Counted from the stretch's first letter, positions 10,746 through 22,563 are shown. The stretch is DNA of 64,000 nucleotides from Shinisaurus crocodilurus (GCA_021292165.1 CM037876.1:43076575-43140574); one strand, 5' to 3'. Notes: generated from the sequence alone by a model not told the origin. A program made the numbers and translations.

Positions 10746-11284
10746 AAAGTGTTGGTGGGCCTCTCCCAATAGCAATGAGCAACTAGGAGAAGCAGGGCGG
10801 GGGGAGAATGTTTCCTGACTGGTTCCATTTTAAGATTAAATCCATCATCTAAACACCATGTGCTCATATGAGCGTTCTGGTCTACTTGTTGGCAGTGCAA
10901 TGTAAGATCAAAATGCTCAAGAAGACATAGTAACAATTCCTAGTGTGATGCAGTAGTATTGGACTAAGACAGCGATGGGCAACTTGAATTTTATTTTATT
11001 TATTTATTTATTTATTACATTTCTATATTTCATGTTTTAAGGTCATCTGGGGATTCACATCACCAGCAGCGTCATCACTTATTAAATGGGGACGGGGCAT
11101 GATTGGGCTTTTCATACCTTGGTGCAGAACTTGCTCCTGTGCATGTTTTTTTAAATTGGTTTTTGTTTCACTTTTATAAAACACCTTAAAAATAATAATT
11201 GTTGTTGTTATTTTCCAAGACTTTTTAGAGGCAACTGTTGTTCCTCTTTTTCCTATTGATTCACCCGCCCTGAGCCTGGGACAA

Positions 11285-11490
11285 CACTGCCCTGGCTACT
11301 GGTCATGATGGCTATATATTACCTCCAGTATCAGGGGCAGCATCCCTCTGAATACCAGCTGCTGGGGAACATGAACAGGAAGACTCATGTCCTGCTTGTG
11401 GGTTTTCCATATGCATTTGGTTGGCCACTGTGGGACAGAATGCTGAACAAGACAGGCCTTGATCTGATCCAGCTTGGCTGTTTTTTATAT
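11285..11490 (+). mobile_element. 3' UTR fragment of a CR1/L2-like LINE
   Basis: Reads TGGCTACTGGTCATGATGGC, GCTGCTGGGGAACATGAACA, CATGTCCTGCTTGTGGG, TTGGCCACTGTGGGACAGAA and CTTGATCTGATCCAGC, colinear with the fuller copy at 38520-39052. The 8-bp TTCTTATG tail is lost, and a SINE follows immediately. Confidence 0.6.
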
Positions 11491-11504
11491 TCAATGAATG
11501 CTTT

Positions 11505-11823
11505 TCATTTATATCCTGCAAGGAGCCCCCATATTATCCTCACAATAGCCCTGTGAGGTAGGTTAGGCTGAGAGAGTGATTGACCCAGGGTCACCCTGTA
11601 AGCTTCATGGCTGCATAGGGATTTGAACCTGCATCTTCCAGTCCAAGTCTGATATTCTAACACAGCCTTCCCCAAACTAGATCCCTCCAGATGTTTTGGC
11701 CTACAACACCCTTCATCCCTGTCCATTGGCCATGCTAACTGTGGCTGATGGGAGTTGTAGGCCAAAACAGCTGGAGGGATCCAGGTTGGGGAAGGCTGCT
11801 CTAACCACTACACCACATTGACT
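11505..11823 (-). mobile_element. Sauria-type SINE split by a hAT-like MITE
   Basis: The SINE body runs from 11505 (TTTATATCCTGCAAGGAGCC) through CTCACAATAGCCCTGTGAGG and GGTTAGGCTGAGAG to GATATTCTAACA at 11662. It resumes at 11799 with CTCTAACCACTACACCACA, the box A end. The inserted palindrome is 11663-11798. Confidence 0.8.
11663..11798. mobile_element. hAT-like palindromic MITE inserted in a SINE
   Basis: Starts CAGCCTTCCCCAAAC and ends GTTGGGGAAGGCTG. The arms CCCTCCAGATGTTTTGGCC / GGCCAAAACAGCTGGAGGG and the ACAACACCC / GGGAGTTGT core are paired. Flanks TTCTAACA and CTCTAACC agree at six of eight positions, with TA at positions 4-5, consistent with an 8-bp hAT target duplication. Confidence 0.85.
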
Positions 11824-12395
11824 CTTCATTACCCTTGGGAAGTCATCTTACTTCTCTGACAGATACAGATAGTCTCAATATGACAAAGCTTAACAAAAGC
11901 CTCATTAGAGTAAGGGCTCTTGACACTGTTCTTATCTTTTCTTTTCTTTTTTTTTAAAAACCTGCTTTTGAGATTTAGCAAGCAATATAAAAGTCTCTCC
12001 AATTTATTACTTTTTTTCCAAAGAGAGATTTGTTCCCCAAAGAGACAGATATATGAATACAACTTATTTTTGAAGATAACCGGATTTGTATATGGCTGTG
12101 AAAAAAAACAAAATCTGTTCCAAAAGTTTTATTTTATATATATGAGACTTTGTTTGGGACAGACGAGCAAGGCCGGTGTTAATTCTGGCATGAATATGGA
12201 TGAAATTAAAGCTATCATGTTTCAAACAGGCTGACATTTCCACAATAGCACAGGTTTATGCTGTGTTTTCAACATGAAAGGGTTGAAAGCCTGAAGGGAC
12301 TACTGCAGTACACAAAACCACACATTATACTAAGCAGACAAGTAATGCAATCATGAAAATTGGAACCTTCCTTTGGAAAATAGTATGACTACAAT

Positions 12396-12565
12396 CTTGT
12401 ACACAGTTGGGTTGCTTAAAAGTCCATTGATTTCAATGGAATTTGGGAAGCCTAGCTATTTTGCCTTGGGCTGTAATCCTATACCTAGTTACCTGGAAGT
12501 AAGCTCCACTGAACTCAGTGGGACTTACTTCTGATCTGAGTAGACATGTATAGGATTGAACTGAT
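12396..12565. mobile_element. Two overlapping copies of the TCTACTCAGAAG MITE family
   Basis: The first half-copy is 12396-12450 (AATCTTGTACACAGTTGGG..., CCATTGATTTCAATGGAA). A fuller copy at 12470-12565 has TGTAATCCTATACCTAGTTA, CTCCACTGAACTCAGTGGGA, CTTACTTCTGATCTGAG and TAGACATGTATAGGATTGAA. Confidence 0.6.
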
Positions 12566-12869
12566 CATCTCTATCTTCCACAGTGATTCAAAAGAAAACC
12601 AAATTCAATTATCTTGCCTTCTGACCATTTGCAGTTGTTGTATTCATTAATTTCCCTAGTATTCTTAGGTCCTGGAGTTTTGCACATTCCTTCCACCTTG
12701 GCATGTAACATTGTGGGTAGATCATTAATATTCCCATTATAAAGATGAAGAACCAAGCCAAGTCAGTTTCTTTTCCCATGTCATCTAATGGGCTCATTGA
12801 AATATGAAGCCAGGTTTTCTGTGGCCAACATATTTTATCCAATGGACCACAGTGAGCCAACTTATACAG

Positions 12870-13006
12870 CAGCCTTCCCCAAACTGGTACCCTCCAGAAG
12901 TCTTGGACTTCAGCTCCCATCAGCCCCAGTCACAATGGCCAGTGGCTAGGAATGCTAAGGGTTGTAGTCCAAAATGACTGGAGGGCACCAGCTTGAGGAA
13001 GGTTCG
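12870..13006. mobile_element. hAT-like palindromic MITE
   Basis: CAGCCTTCCCCAAACTGG, CCCTCCAGAAGTCTTGG and AGCTCCCATCAGCCCC, with inverse arms GTTGTAGTCCAAAATGACTG and GAGGGCACCAGCTTGAGG. The right terminus is degraded. Confidence 0.7.
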
Positions 13007-13009
13007 TAT

Positions 13010-15155
13010 CCGAAGGCCTGACAGGGAAGTTTGAACAAACTTTCACAAACTGATAGCAAACCAAATAAACTTGAAATTCAGGCATATCTCCCAGAAAAAG
13101 ATGTTGGCCATTTTTATTTTTATTTTAATCAAATCTCTGTCCTCTTTTTTGGCAATGCAACAGTGGCCACCCTCATTGGAATTCAGATTCAAACTCATCC
13201 TGGAGAAATTCCCACTGCTACTCCTCACCTGTGTGGACAGTGTCCTTGGAGGATTTAAGCCAATAGTTGCAACATGAAAATGCATATTGGGGAAGTAGAA
13301 AAGGTGATTGGTGTGGAAAGAAATAATTGTAAAGACTTTTGCTGGCATGTGTCCAAATGTGGCTCAGGCAACTTGCTAGATGACTCTCTTATGCTTGTAA
13401 TGAAATCATGTTGAGTTTGGCCAAAAGTATGAGGCACGGGAATGTATTCTGTTGTACTACTTAAAACATGGATGTGAACTGAAGTCAAATACTTTGCAGC
13501 CAGTGAGGGGAAAATGTCAGCACTACAATGATAATAAACAGATGGCTTCCTTTGCCGCACTCAGTAAACACAGTTGCTTGCAATTTTGGGGACCATTTGG
13601 TGGGTTATTAAATAAGAACTGCAAGGAACTACATTCCCATATAAACAACAGGGGGGGGGGATATTCCGTGACTAGGCCCTAATTTAATTTTGAAGCAGAA
13701 GACATGAGGCCTCATATTGGTTGTTCTTAGCGGCAAAATGTTAGCCTTGCATTGATCTTGAACCTAGAACAAACTCATTCACTCCAACAGAGTTTGGTCC
13801 AAGGTCATGATTTAAGGATTATGCTTTCAATGTTCACGCTTCAGCCTAGATGAAGATAAAGGGCTAAGAAAAATGTTTCTGCAGGAAATGTCTGACTACT
13901 GGGTGCGATCAGTCTTTGGGACAATTTAGAAACTTTTCAAACCAGGAACTTTTGCTTTACTTACCATAAAAACTGGCACATGGAAGACAATTTGTGCTAA
14001 TTATATTTGCTCAAGCGTGCACTGCAAATCTATTACTACATTCCATAGCATTTTATATCACATAACAGCAGAGTTGGCCATTATGGGGTCTGAAGGCTGA
14101 GACCCACTGCTTGAGACCTTCAAAATCCTGCAGCCAGACTTGTGCTAGTTCAACAGATCCATGTGGGAGCTCTGAAAGGATTCACTCAAATGTATGCAAC
14201 CATTGTAACAGAAATGCAACAAGCTTTTATTTATGCGCTGCAGTCATTATTAATACAACTTATATATGCTGTCACTATTTTCCAGGAATATGACCATCAT
14301 CAAGAGCTAACAAGATCACCGATTGGGGTAGTTTGCCTGGATCTTTAACTTTACCTGAAGGGTACAGTTCTCTTCCCAGGAAACCCTAGTTCCCTTCGCT
14401 TAGCCTCAGTAGAAAACAGCCTGCTCTCCTTATATCCACAGAGTACCAAGACAGCCATGAATCTTGTAACATGAGTAACATGAATCTTCTGCTAGGACAG
14501 AAACTTTGCCCTTGATGGTTGCCATGCAGGTGCCAAATGACAGCCACATCAGAGTGGCAGTTTCCAATTGTATGGTCAGAAACCAAGATCACTACTCCCT
14601 CCTCTAAGCAATACAGGTGAGGGTCAGTGTTTTCCTGAAAATTTGCACCTTGGAATATTGCTGAATATATGGAATGCTTTGATTTACACTGGAATTTGAT
14701 CAGGAAAGTACATGTTTGGTCAACTAAATTAGTTATTAAACACATCAAATGGAAATGGGGAGGAGTAGTCAATTACCAATTCATGATGGTAAACACAATC
14801 AAACATGATGTGTGTTTTGGAACAACATGTGTAGAAACCCATAAGGTTGAAGACCAGAATTTAAAAGCAAACTTAGAAAAGCATATAATGTTTGAGCTTG
14901 AACAAGGATTATTTTAAGCGCAGCTGCCCTCATATGAAAGTTGAAAGGACACTATGAGTTGGTAGAACATTAAAAACATACATAAATAACATTTAGCGAA
15001 AGATACGGCAATTAAAGTAGAAAAACTCCTTTAAATTATGCTGTGCCAGAAGAACAAGCTATGACCTTGTAGAACTGGATATTACTACACTGATGCTTTA
15101 TTGATATTGCAAGAATGAAACCTTCAGAGTTACAAACTTCAAACCATATTTTTAG
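13010..15155. other. No identifiable element
   Basis: Intronic DNA of PRDM5 on ordinary AT-rich background. Several open frames of 60-128 codons on both strands (the longest is minus 14386-14772) show no family I recognise, and none lies between plausible splice sites in a PRDM5 frame. Confidence 0.5.
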
Positions 15156-15159
15156 TTCC

Positions 15160-15663
15160 ATTATGGCATTCAAAACTGGAACTGTTTTGGATGTTATAGA
15201 AAGAATCCCTGTCAACTGAAGATGTACTTGATGCTTAATTTCTTCAAAAAGAAACAATCGCAACAGCACTGCAAGCAGAACCATGATAAATCTTGATCAC
15301 AAATACTGCCATTTTTTGAACACAGAGTATTTCATTTAAGAACTGTTTTCACAAAGTCAAAAGGAAAACATCAATCCACCCAGCATGGCTTCCTAAAGAA
15401 GCCCTCCAAGAATGTTAGTCTGACTAGAGATCAAGCAACAACTTTGTCACATGAGACCACATTTCCATAGGATATGGGCTGCAATCCCAAATCACAGTTG
15501 ACTGTGTTATGGGGATGCTCTTATATGATTATTTCTGTATGTTATAGTACTTTTATAAGGTTTTATATATTTTATATGTGAATGGCCCATGGCTGAAGCA
15601 TTAATAAAATTGATTGATTGATTATGGCATTCAAAATTGGAACTGTTTTGGATGTTATAGAAC
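15160..15663. repeat. Direct repeat of about 40 bp flanking a ~420-bp segment
   Basis: TATGGCATTCAAAACTGGAA + CTGTTTTGGATGTTATAGAA near 15162-15201 recurs almost unchanged near 15624-15663. The intervening segment ends in AATAAAATTGATTGATTG, which looks like the 3' tail of a retroposed sequence. The long direct repeat may be a target duplication or a local tandem duplication. Confidence 0.55.
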
Positions 15664-15689
15664 TGTACCCCATAAGCAGGTAAACTGCA

Positions 15690-15990
15690 TCCCCATAAGG
15701 AGGTGCCACCACTGAGAAGGCCCTCTCTCTTGTAGTCACCAGCCTAGCTTCTTTTGCTAAAGGGCACCCAGAGAAGGGCCTCTGAAGATGACTTAAGGGT
15801 TCAAGCAGGTACATGCTGGAGGAGACGTGCCTTTAGATACTCTGGTCCAAGCCATTTGACTTTAAAAGTCAAAATGCTGACCTTTAAAAGTCAACACCAA
15901 CACTTTGAATTGGGCTCAGAAATGGACTGGAAGCCAGTGCAGCTGATAAAGCACTGGCATCACAAGATCAAATTGTCCAGTCTCAGTAAC
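15690..15990 (+). mobile_element. Interspersed repeat, unclassified retroelement-like
   Basis: Contains GAGAAGGCCCTCTCTCTTGT, GGGCACCCAGAGAAGGGCC and GACTGGAAGCCAGTGCAGC, blocks I recall as dispersed in reptile genomes (LINE or LTR 3' region). No recognisable protein domain. Confidence 0.4.
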
Positions 15991-16774
15991 CTAGCAGTTT
16001 ACATTTTAGTGTTGGATTTTGCTTAAGTTCAGCTCCTGGTCATCTAATTTCTAGCTAGCTAGGTCATCCTTGCCAAGAGCAAGCAGTGATCTGATAAAAC
16101 TAGTACTTTAATTTATGTTTCTGCATCTACCTAACCAATGAAGAAGGATGCTTTTTCATAAACTGGAGTGATTTGAACCCTGTTTAGGGGCTCAGCAATG
16201 TGGTCATAAAATAGTAATAATATGCAATATCTGCTCTCCAGCAAAACAGTCACTAACTTGGCAAACAGTTAGAAGGTGCCTTCATAGCTTCTGGAATGAC
16301 TGTCTATATAAACCTGGACAGCTGTTTTTTTACTTTATATATTCCTGGCACCAATCTCAAGGCCACTTTGCAGCATGATTTATAATGCACTACAACACTT
16401 GTATTCAGATCACCATCTCTAAACATAAACCGCTTGGGTTCAAACATTCAGGAAGTCATAAAATGTGGTATGCAGGAATCTGTGCAAGATTTCAAAAATA
16501 GGTCAGAGGCAAAAAATACTAAGGAATAGTGACAAATAGCCTTATAAAACCTGATTTTATGGTTTGCTATATAGGTGTCATTGGTAAGCACACTGTGACA
16601 TCTTCCAACTGATATTAAACAAGTTACAGCATTCAAAAGATTATAATGCTTCTAGATAGCCTTAAAACAATCTATCTCCTTCCTGCAGAATGAATATATT
16701 TAAAGAAGCCCTATTGCTGAAATGACAAATAAATAATGAATAAATAACAATAAAATGGCAGGACATGGCAGTAA

Positions 16775-17105
16775 GCATGATTGGACACTTGATGAGGGCC
16801 CACACCCCAGCTTGGGCCCACTGACAGGAGTCCCATGGACTTGCTCCTCCTCTTCACTATTGCAACCTGCTTGTTCACCTGCTCTCACTCTGGCCCAGTC
16901 AGCGGTGGTGGTGAGAAGAACGAGAAGGAGATGCTGCTGCCTACTTGCTCACTGGCTCTCTATCTGTCAAGCAAGCAAGTGGTAGCAATGATGAAAAAGA
17001 GGTTGAGGAGCAATAGCAGATGGTGACAATGGTGGTGAGTAGGTTGTTAGGGGCCCCTTGAGGGTGTCTTGACCAAGGGCCCCCAAAAACCTGGAGCCGG
17101 GACTG
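16775..17105 (+). mobile_element. Interspersed element ending CCTGGAGCC..CACTG (copy 1)
   Basis: About 330 bp shared with 23985-24315 (same strand) and 45239-45580 (opposite strand). It has GGGCCCACACCCCAGC, GACTTGCTCCTCCTCTTCAC, GTCAAGCAAGCAAGTGGTAG, AAGGGCCCCCAAAAACCTGG and a terminal GACTG. The 45239 copy begins CAGTGCTGGCTCCAGG, so the family has a CAG-type hAT-like terminus. Confidence 0.6.
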
Positions 17106-18283
17106 TAAAATGGCATTAATAAAAGAAACCTACATAGGCAGTGATATACCTATAAGGCTGAATAATCCAATACATATGATGTCATTCATCAACACACAAC
17201 AGTTATCAAATTGATGCTTTTATAAACACAGATAATACAAGGGCTATATGTATTCTGTGCTTAAAACTCTACACCAATTTTACCCAGATCCTGTGCCATG
17301 AAATTCTGGATGGTACACATTGTTTATTTTGCACAACCTATTCTACTTCTACAGTCACAAGAAGGTTCAATTAATTTTTGGGACACTCAGCATAACACCC
17401 TCCTGACCACTGAAAGACTGTGAAACCCCTTCCTGGCTTTTGAGCATTTTCTATGCAAGCATTGCCCACACTTTGAAGCCTTGCTTTAAATGTGCTTTTT
17501 AATGAGAGAGAGAGGGGTGAAATTTTCAATATACTGAATCCTGTGTCCTATACCAATTTCTATGACTGTGAACAGAACGTTCTGCAGTTGCTGAATTGCA
17601 TCAATCCCTTGATCCTAAATAAGGCCAATGACAAACAGATCAGCTAAGCAATAACATAACTGTCACTGTGATATTACAACCTTCAGGACCTCAGTCTTCA
17701 ACTCATGTGGGAAATTATACTGACTCATACTATTTGTCAATGTGCCCACTGGAAATAAAGCAGGCTCAATCTATGAACTAAAATAGACCACATCACAATT
17801 CATGTATGGGCATTAGACATCCAGCCTAAATTATGTCAATGAAGGCATTTATTTAATCAGGACTGGCCAGTTCAAAGTCAAGCTATTCCAGACACCAAAG
17901 ATGATTGGTCAACCAACATATCCCTGCTGCATTCCTTTATGCTTGTCCCACAGGATAACAGGGGCAAACTGTCTGTCTTCGCATGATCCCATCCTTCCCT
18001 TCCAGACAAAGTTCTAGTAAGGATAGGTGTAACCCTTCTTATAAATACAAATTTTCCCAGCAGGTTGCATGCCTTCTAGAATACTCTGGCTTCAGGTCAC
18101 CATCACCGTCATCCTGTGACAAAATAATAAATTTGCAATAAGAAGAGAAAAGAGCAAATGCCTTCACTTTCTTATTACTCAACCTAATCCTGAGACCCAA
18201 AATCCTGCTGCATAGGAGGTAAAAAATTAAACCCAACCTGGGCCAGTCCTGATAATGTGGGGAAATCATTCCTAAGCTTTATA

Positions 18284-18539
18284 CAGTAATACCTTGGATA
18301 GCAAGTAACTTGGTCTGAGAGCGTTTTGCAAGACAAGCAAAAAAATTAAAAGTTTTTGACTTGATAAACGAGCGAGGTCTTGCAAGACAAGTCGTAGGGA
18401 TGTAACCGCTCGCCTCGAGCGGGCATAGCAGGCTGAAATCGGCCCCGCTCATGCCCGCCACAGACTCGCTTTGATATAAGTGCTTTGATTACAAGCACGT
18501 TTCTGGAACAAATTATGCTCTCCGTCCAAGGTATTACTG
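18284..18539. mobile_element. Tigger/pogo-like MITE with TA target duplication
   Basis: Begins CAGTAATACCTTGGATAGC and ends CCAAGGTATTACTG, flanked by TA on both sides (18282-18283, 18540-18541). The interior has TTTTGCAAGACAAGC and an inverted CTTGCAAGACAAG, plus a GC-rich hairpin (CCGCTCGCCTCGAGCGGGC). Two further copies are at 26857 and 62624. Confidence 0.8.
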
Positions 18540-18714
18540 TACTGTCAAGACAGATTCCTCAGATAGAACAGCAATGGGTAATCTCTGAGTAAGTTAGTCT
18601 TGCACAATTTGTTCTTAGTAAAGCCAAGTCAACTGCTGGGGGCGGGGGGATCTTTTTTTCCCCCTATGTATAGACATAATGTTCCCATACTCTTAACCCA
18701 TCCATAGCAACTTG

Positions 18715-19215
18715 GCTGCAGTGCCATTGAATGTGTCCAGAGCACTGTCAAGATTGGAGGCACTGTTCTCCAGTGGATCTGTTCCTACCTGCATGGCAAT
18801 TCCCAGAAGGTGGTGCTTTGGGAGTATTGCTCCACCCCAAGGCAGTTATGCTATGGTGTGTGCCATCCTTCATGTCATATAACATCTACATGGAACTGGT
18901 AACTTAGCATGAAACATCAGTATGTTGATGACACCCAACTCTACTCCTTTGATCATATTCCTATTTTATGTTATGCTTTAATTGTTTTTTTGCTTTAATC
19001 TCTATTTTATGATTGTTAGCTGCCTCGAGCGCCATTTTTGGTAGAAAGACAGAATATAAATAAATAAATGAGATGTAACACATGTCTGAAATCAGTATTG
19101 GACTAGACAATGAACTGAAATTCAATGCTGATAAGACAGAAGTACTGTTCGCAAGTGGCTTATCCAACCTGGGAGGTCTGCCTGTTCCTAACGTTGCTGT
19201 CAACCATGGTGCGAT
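18715..19215 (+). mobile_element. CR1-type LINE reverse-transcriptase fragment
   Basis: Decayed RT domain. One frame reads GGTVLQWICSYLHGNSQKV..., then HQYVDDTQLYSF, which carries the YxDD catalytic motif (as YVDD). After an inserted segment it continues ...ELKFNADKTEVLF..SGL. The insertion (about 18955-19072) looks like another LINE/SINE tail ending ATATAAATAAATAAATG. Stops and frameshifts throughout, so not functional. Confidence 0.7.
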
Positions 19216-19704
19216 ACTATTTCTGCACTTATGCTAACCAAGGTTAGCTTTTAAACTTGGGTTGGGGGGAGAGTTAATACTAACCATTTTTAATGCTGGT
19301 GCAGAAATAATGATACACTGTAACTAACATTGGAAAAAGAAAAGGGCAGATTTGTGTGACAGAGGGAGTACGTGAGCCCATGGCCTACTCCAAATCTCTT
19401 AACCATGGTTAGGAGACCAGGATTATTAAATCTGCACAAGGCTCGGTTGCTTAAAAATTATTTGCTTTACCATTTGCTCAAATACCTTCTTAAGTATTAA
19501 TGTAACACTAAGAAATCTATAATTCCCTGGGTCTTTCATCTTTTCTTTTCAGTAAGTATTACATTTACCATTTGCCACAGTCTTGGTGGAACCACTGGAA
19601 CCCCTGTAGTTGTTAAGACACCTTCTCAGGGTAGATGTTATAAGAGACATGGAGCTGCCACTACTCCAGATCAATTCCTATCCTCTTCATCATAACATCT
19701 AGGT

Positions 19705-20799
19705 CAGTGATGGCGAACCTATGGCACGGGTGCCACAGCTGGCACGCAGGGACCTCTCTGTGGGCACTCGAGCCATCAGTCACCAGATCGCGAAAAGACC
19801 GTCCCCTTCTGCGAAACACGAATGATCTTGTTCTCTCTCACAGTGTGGAACGGAATGATTTTATTCTAGAATTCCTGTTACAGAATTCTTTTCTACATTG
19901 TGATCACATTTAAAAGATTTTGAAGAACGATGCACAGAGCCTGGCTTGGATGTAAAGCCCTAACAGTTGACCTGAGTGCTTCATGTGTTGCTATCAAACT
20001 AATGGAGTATGAGCCAAGGTTTGACAAATTATCAGCATGCACGCAAGAGCAAAAATCACATTAATTGCGCAAAAGCATGCCCAATGCAAACTTTTACCTA
20101 ATGCAGTGTTTGCAGTCCAAGATATAAAGTGTTTAAAATGTGTTAAGCACGTTTAGTTTTCTTGTTTATCTTGCTCATCCTAGTACAGGTTGACTTTTAC
20201 TTTTACTAATCCGACACCTGTAGAAGCAGGGAAAGGACCCGGGGTACAGTATTTTTCCAAGTATAAGACTATACTTTTTCCTAAAATCGCTAGACTAAAA
20301 ATTGAGGGTCGTCTTATACATGGAAGTAAGCCAAGGAGAGAACCGTGCGGTTGCAAAACTGCCCAGTGGGGGGCATCTTATACATGGGGGCGTCTTATAG
20401 ACGGAAAAATACGGTAAAGCTTGCCCCATACAATTTCAGTCTGGCATATAATCATATTACAAGTTGAGAATCCCTTATCCAAAAATACATGTGCCTAATT
20501 ATATTTAAAAAGTTTGTATAAATTCCCTTCAGGCTATGTGTACAATGTAGTACTATAATAATTTTTTGAGTTGATATTTTTTCCCCAACAAAAAACTGTT
20601 TGTATCATTGAAAGCTCTGTTATTGTGTTTTTCTTTTAAGACAAAAGATGTTAATTAGTTCGGACAACTGTATGCGTTGTTTTTCTAAAACTAAAACCTC
20701 GGTATTCAGGTTTAATTGCAGTGTTGGCACTTTGAAATAAATAAGTTGGCTTTGTGTTGCACTTTGGGCACTCGGGCTCAAAAAGGTTCGCCATCACTG
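19705..20799. mobile_element. hAT element resembling OposCharlie1 (OC1), with 8-bp TSD
   Basis: Starts CAGTGATGGCGAACCTATGG and ends AGGTTCGCCATCACTG, a 16-bp terminal inverted repeat. It is flanked by an exact 8-bp duplication ATCTAGGT (19697-19704 and 20800-20807) with the central TA of Buster-type hATs. The right end read inward (GAACCTTTTTGAGCCCGAGT, GCCCAAAGTGCAACAC, CCTGAATACCGAGGTTTTAG) matches my recollection of OC1, a hAT reported as horizontally transferred among tetrapods. It is about 1.1 kb with no intact transposase, so a non-autonomous or internally deleted copy. A TA-flanked MITE is nested at 20247-20414. It lies in PRDM5 intron 2. Confidence 0.88.
20247..20414. mobile_element. 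TA-flanked MITE nested in the OC1-like element
   Basis: The left end CAGTATTTTTCCAAGTATAA and right end (inverse CCGTATTTTTCCGTCTATAA) form a TIR of about 22 bp ending in GAC. TA dinucleotides flank both sides (20245-20246 and 20415-20416). Internal GTCTTATACATGG repeats. Tc1/mariner-like by target site. Confidence 0.7.
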
Positions 20800-21018
20800 A
20801 TCTAGGTGAACACAGTGTATTATAGAACGTCATCACAACTCTGCATTGCCCCGCCACCACCTGATATCACTGGTGACTAGCAGTAGTGGCAGAAGAACAC
20901 AAACCGTGTGGTGATATCACATTACATGGTTGAATGCAAGTGCGATTAAACTTTATCAGGAATTGTGTGGGGAAGAGTTACAAAGAGGCAGAAATTCCAT
21001 GTCTGCTAATATCTAGAC

Positions 21019-21154
21019 CAGAGCTCTCCAACCTTGGGTCCCCAGATGTTGCTGGACTACAGCTCCCAGAATCCCTTGCCATTAGCCATGCTGGCTGGGT
21101 ATACTGGGAGCTGTAGGCCAGCAACATCTGGGGACCCAAGGTTGGAGAGCCCTG
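21019..21154. mobile_element. hAT-like palindromic MITE, 8-bp TSD
   Basis: CAGAGCTCTCCAACCTTGGG ... CCCAAGGTTGGAGAGCCCTG, with CCCCAGATGTTGCTGG / CCAGCAACATCTGGGG arms. Flanks ATCTAGAC and ATTTAGAC (7 of 8). It ends 99 bp from PRDM5 exon 2. Close relative of the copies at 37191 and 61693. Confidence 0.88.
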
Positions 21155-21253
21155 ATTTAGACCCACAAACAAGAGCCAATGTAGGCCTCCTCTTGTAAAA
21201 CAAAGTTCATGAGTCCCTACAATCACAATAGCAGTCAGTCCTGTAATTCTCAC

Positions 21254-21337
21254 CTCCCACATCAGCCTGCAGTCAGTGTTCTCATCCAGCTCCTGAGGCA
21301 TTCTCTTCTCTCCTGCAAACGGTCCAAATTTTTCACC
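21254..21337 (-). CDS. PRDM5: PRDM5 coding exon 2 (PR domain start)
   Basis: Exon of 28 codons on the minus strand, encoding [20 protein letters not shown] then TDCRLMWE. The acceptor is ATTCAG|GGTGAA (AG 21339-21338) and the donor GAG|GTGAGA (21253-21252). Phase 0 at both ends. It continues the PR domain begun in exon 1, and the GPF-G-E-K core is characteristic of PRDM family PR domains. It joins exon 3 as [12 protein letters not shown], matching the human LMWE-VRGSKGEV from recall. Nothing irregular is seen. Confidence 0.95.
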
Positions 21338-22240
21338 CTGAATAACATTGAGAAGACAACATTGACACCTTTCCTTCTGTCCCAGGAAAGTTTATTGCTT
21401 CACTCATACCTGTTAGCGTCAAACTCTACATTACAACACAACAGAGATTCATGAATGTGCCTCCATCTCTTTAAACTGTTTTCAAATAGCAACCGTGGGG
21501 TGGGGAGGATCCATATCAGCACCAACATGCAAGGAGAGAGGAGGTCAACATTTTCCCCTGCACCAGTTCCCAGTGGAAATCAGTCCCACAAAAGCTGCTA
21601 TATGTCCCAGTAGTAAAAAACAAGTGTTGTGCCCATATGTTTTTTTCCACTCAGGCCAAAGACCAGCTGTCAGGGGCGGGATGGGGCACTTCACCAGAAA
21701 AACAACATAAGGGGAAGGGGTTCCCCTATTTGAGAAAATTTTTTAAAAGACTGAGATGCATTCATACATCTCTGTCGACATGTTTAGTTTGAGACAGACT
21801 CTTTAACAACTGCAGTTTTTTTAATGCTTAATGGTAAAAAATGATCAGCCCAAACATATATGCTGCTGCGATGAAGCACTAGCTCATATAGGATCACACA
21901 TGTAACTCTCAACCACGGCATAGGTAGACTGCCAAAGAGATCTAATCTCAGTCCAAATAACCTGTCAATGTCCAGCTGTGGTGGTGGGGGAGACATGAAA
22001 TGCTCCTCCATGCTACATTATATACACTGCATGTACACAGGTGTATGAGGGTGAACCTGGAACCAGTGGAGCAACTAGGTCTAGCAACATAGGACAATAA
22101 GGAAGTTTGCTATAATTTGGGTAGAACCCCTATGCTTTGGCTACCTAAACAAGAGGAAAGCAGAGAGCCTTACAACTACTACTCTCAACTGTACATGTTT
22201 TCTAAAGCAGAGTAACTTCTCTCAAAATCTCCATACAGGC

Positions 22241-22243
22241 TTG

Positions 22244-22288
<45 letters not shown>

Positions 22289-22316
22289 CAGTGTGTGTGT
22301 GTGTGTGTGTGTGTGT
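22241..22316. repeat. Compound microsatellite (TC)n(TA)n(GT)n
   Basis: About 15 TC units, then about 8 TA units, then about 14 GT units, continuous except for ACAG between TA and GT. Confidence 0.95.
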
Positions 22317-22563
22317 TTATTATCTTTCTTCTTGCTAGGGGAGCTAACAGCTGAAATACACAGGCTCTGCTTTGAAACGGATGACTGTCACATGGATTTG
22401 CATGATGCAAATTGAACTCCTGCTCCAAACAAATCCATTCTGCCTGGGAATAGGTTTTGAGCTTTCAGTTCTTTTTATGTTGCTGTTCTTCATTCTTTCC
22501 GCCCTGTCCTTCTAACTTATTTGAATTCTGGTATACCAAGACATCCTTTTTTTAAAATAAAAA

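Larger units (their letters stand above)
8818..21253 (-). other. PRDM5 intron 2
   Basis: Intron of about 12.4 kb. It contains CR1 fragments (11285, 18715), a SINE split by a MITE (11505-11823), several palindromic MITEs, a Tigger-like MITE (18284), an OC1-like hAT element (19705-20799) and a hAT palindrome 100 bp from exon 2 (21019). The stretch 13010-15150 has no identifiable repeat or gene. Confidence 0.85.
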
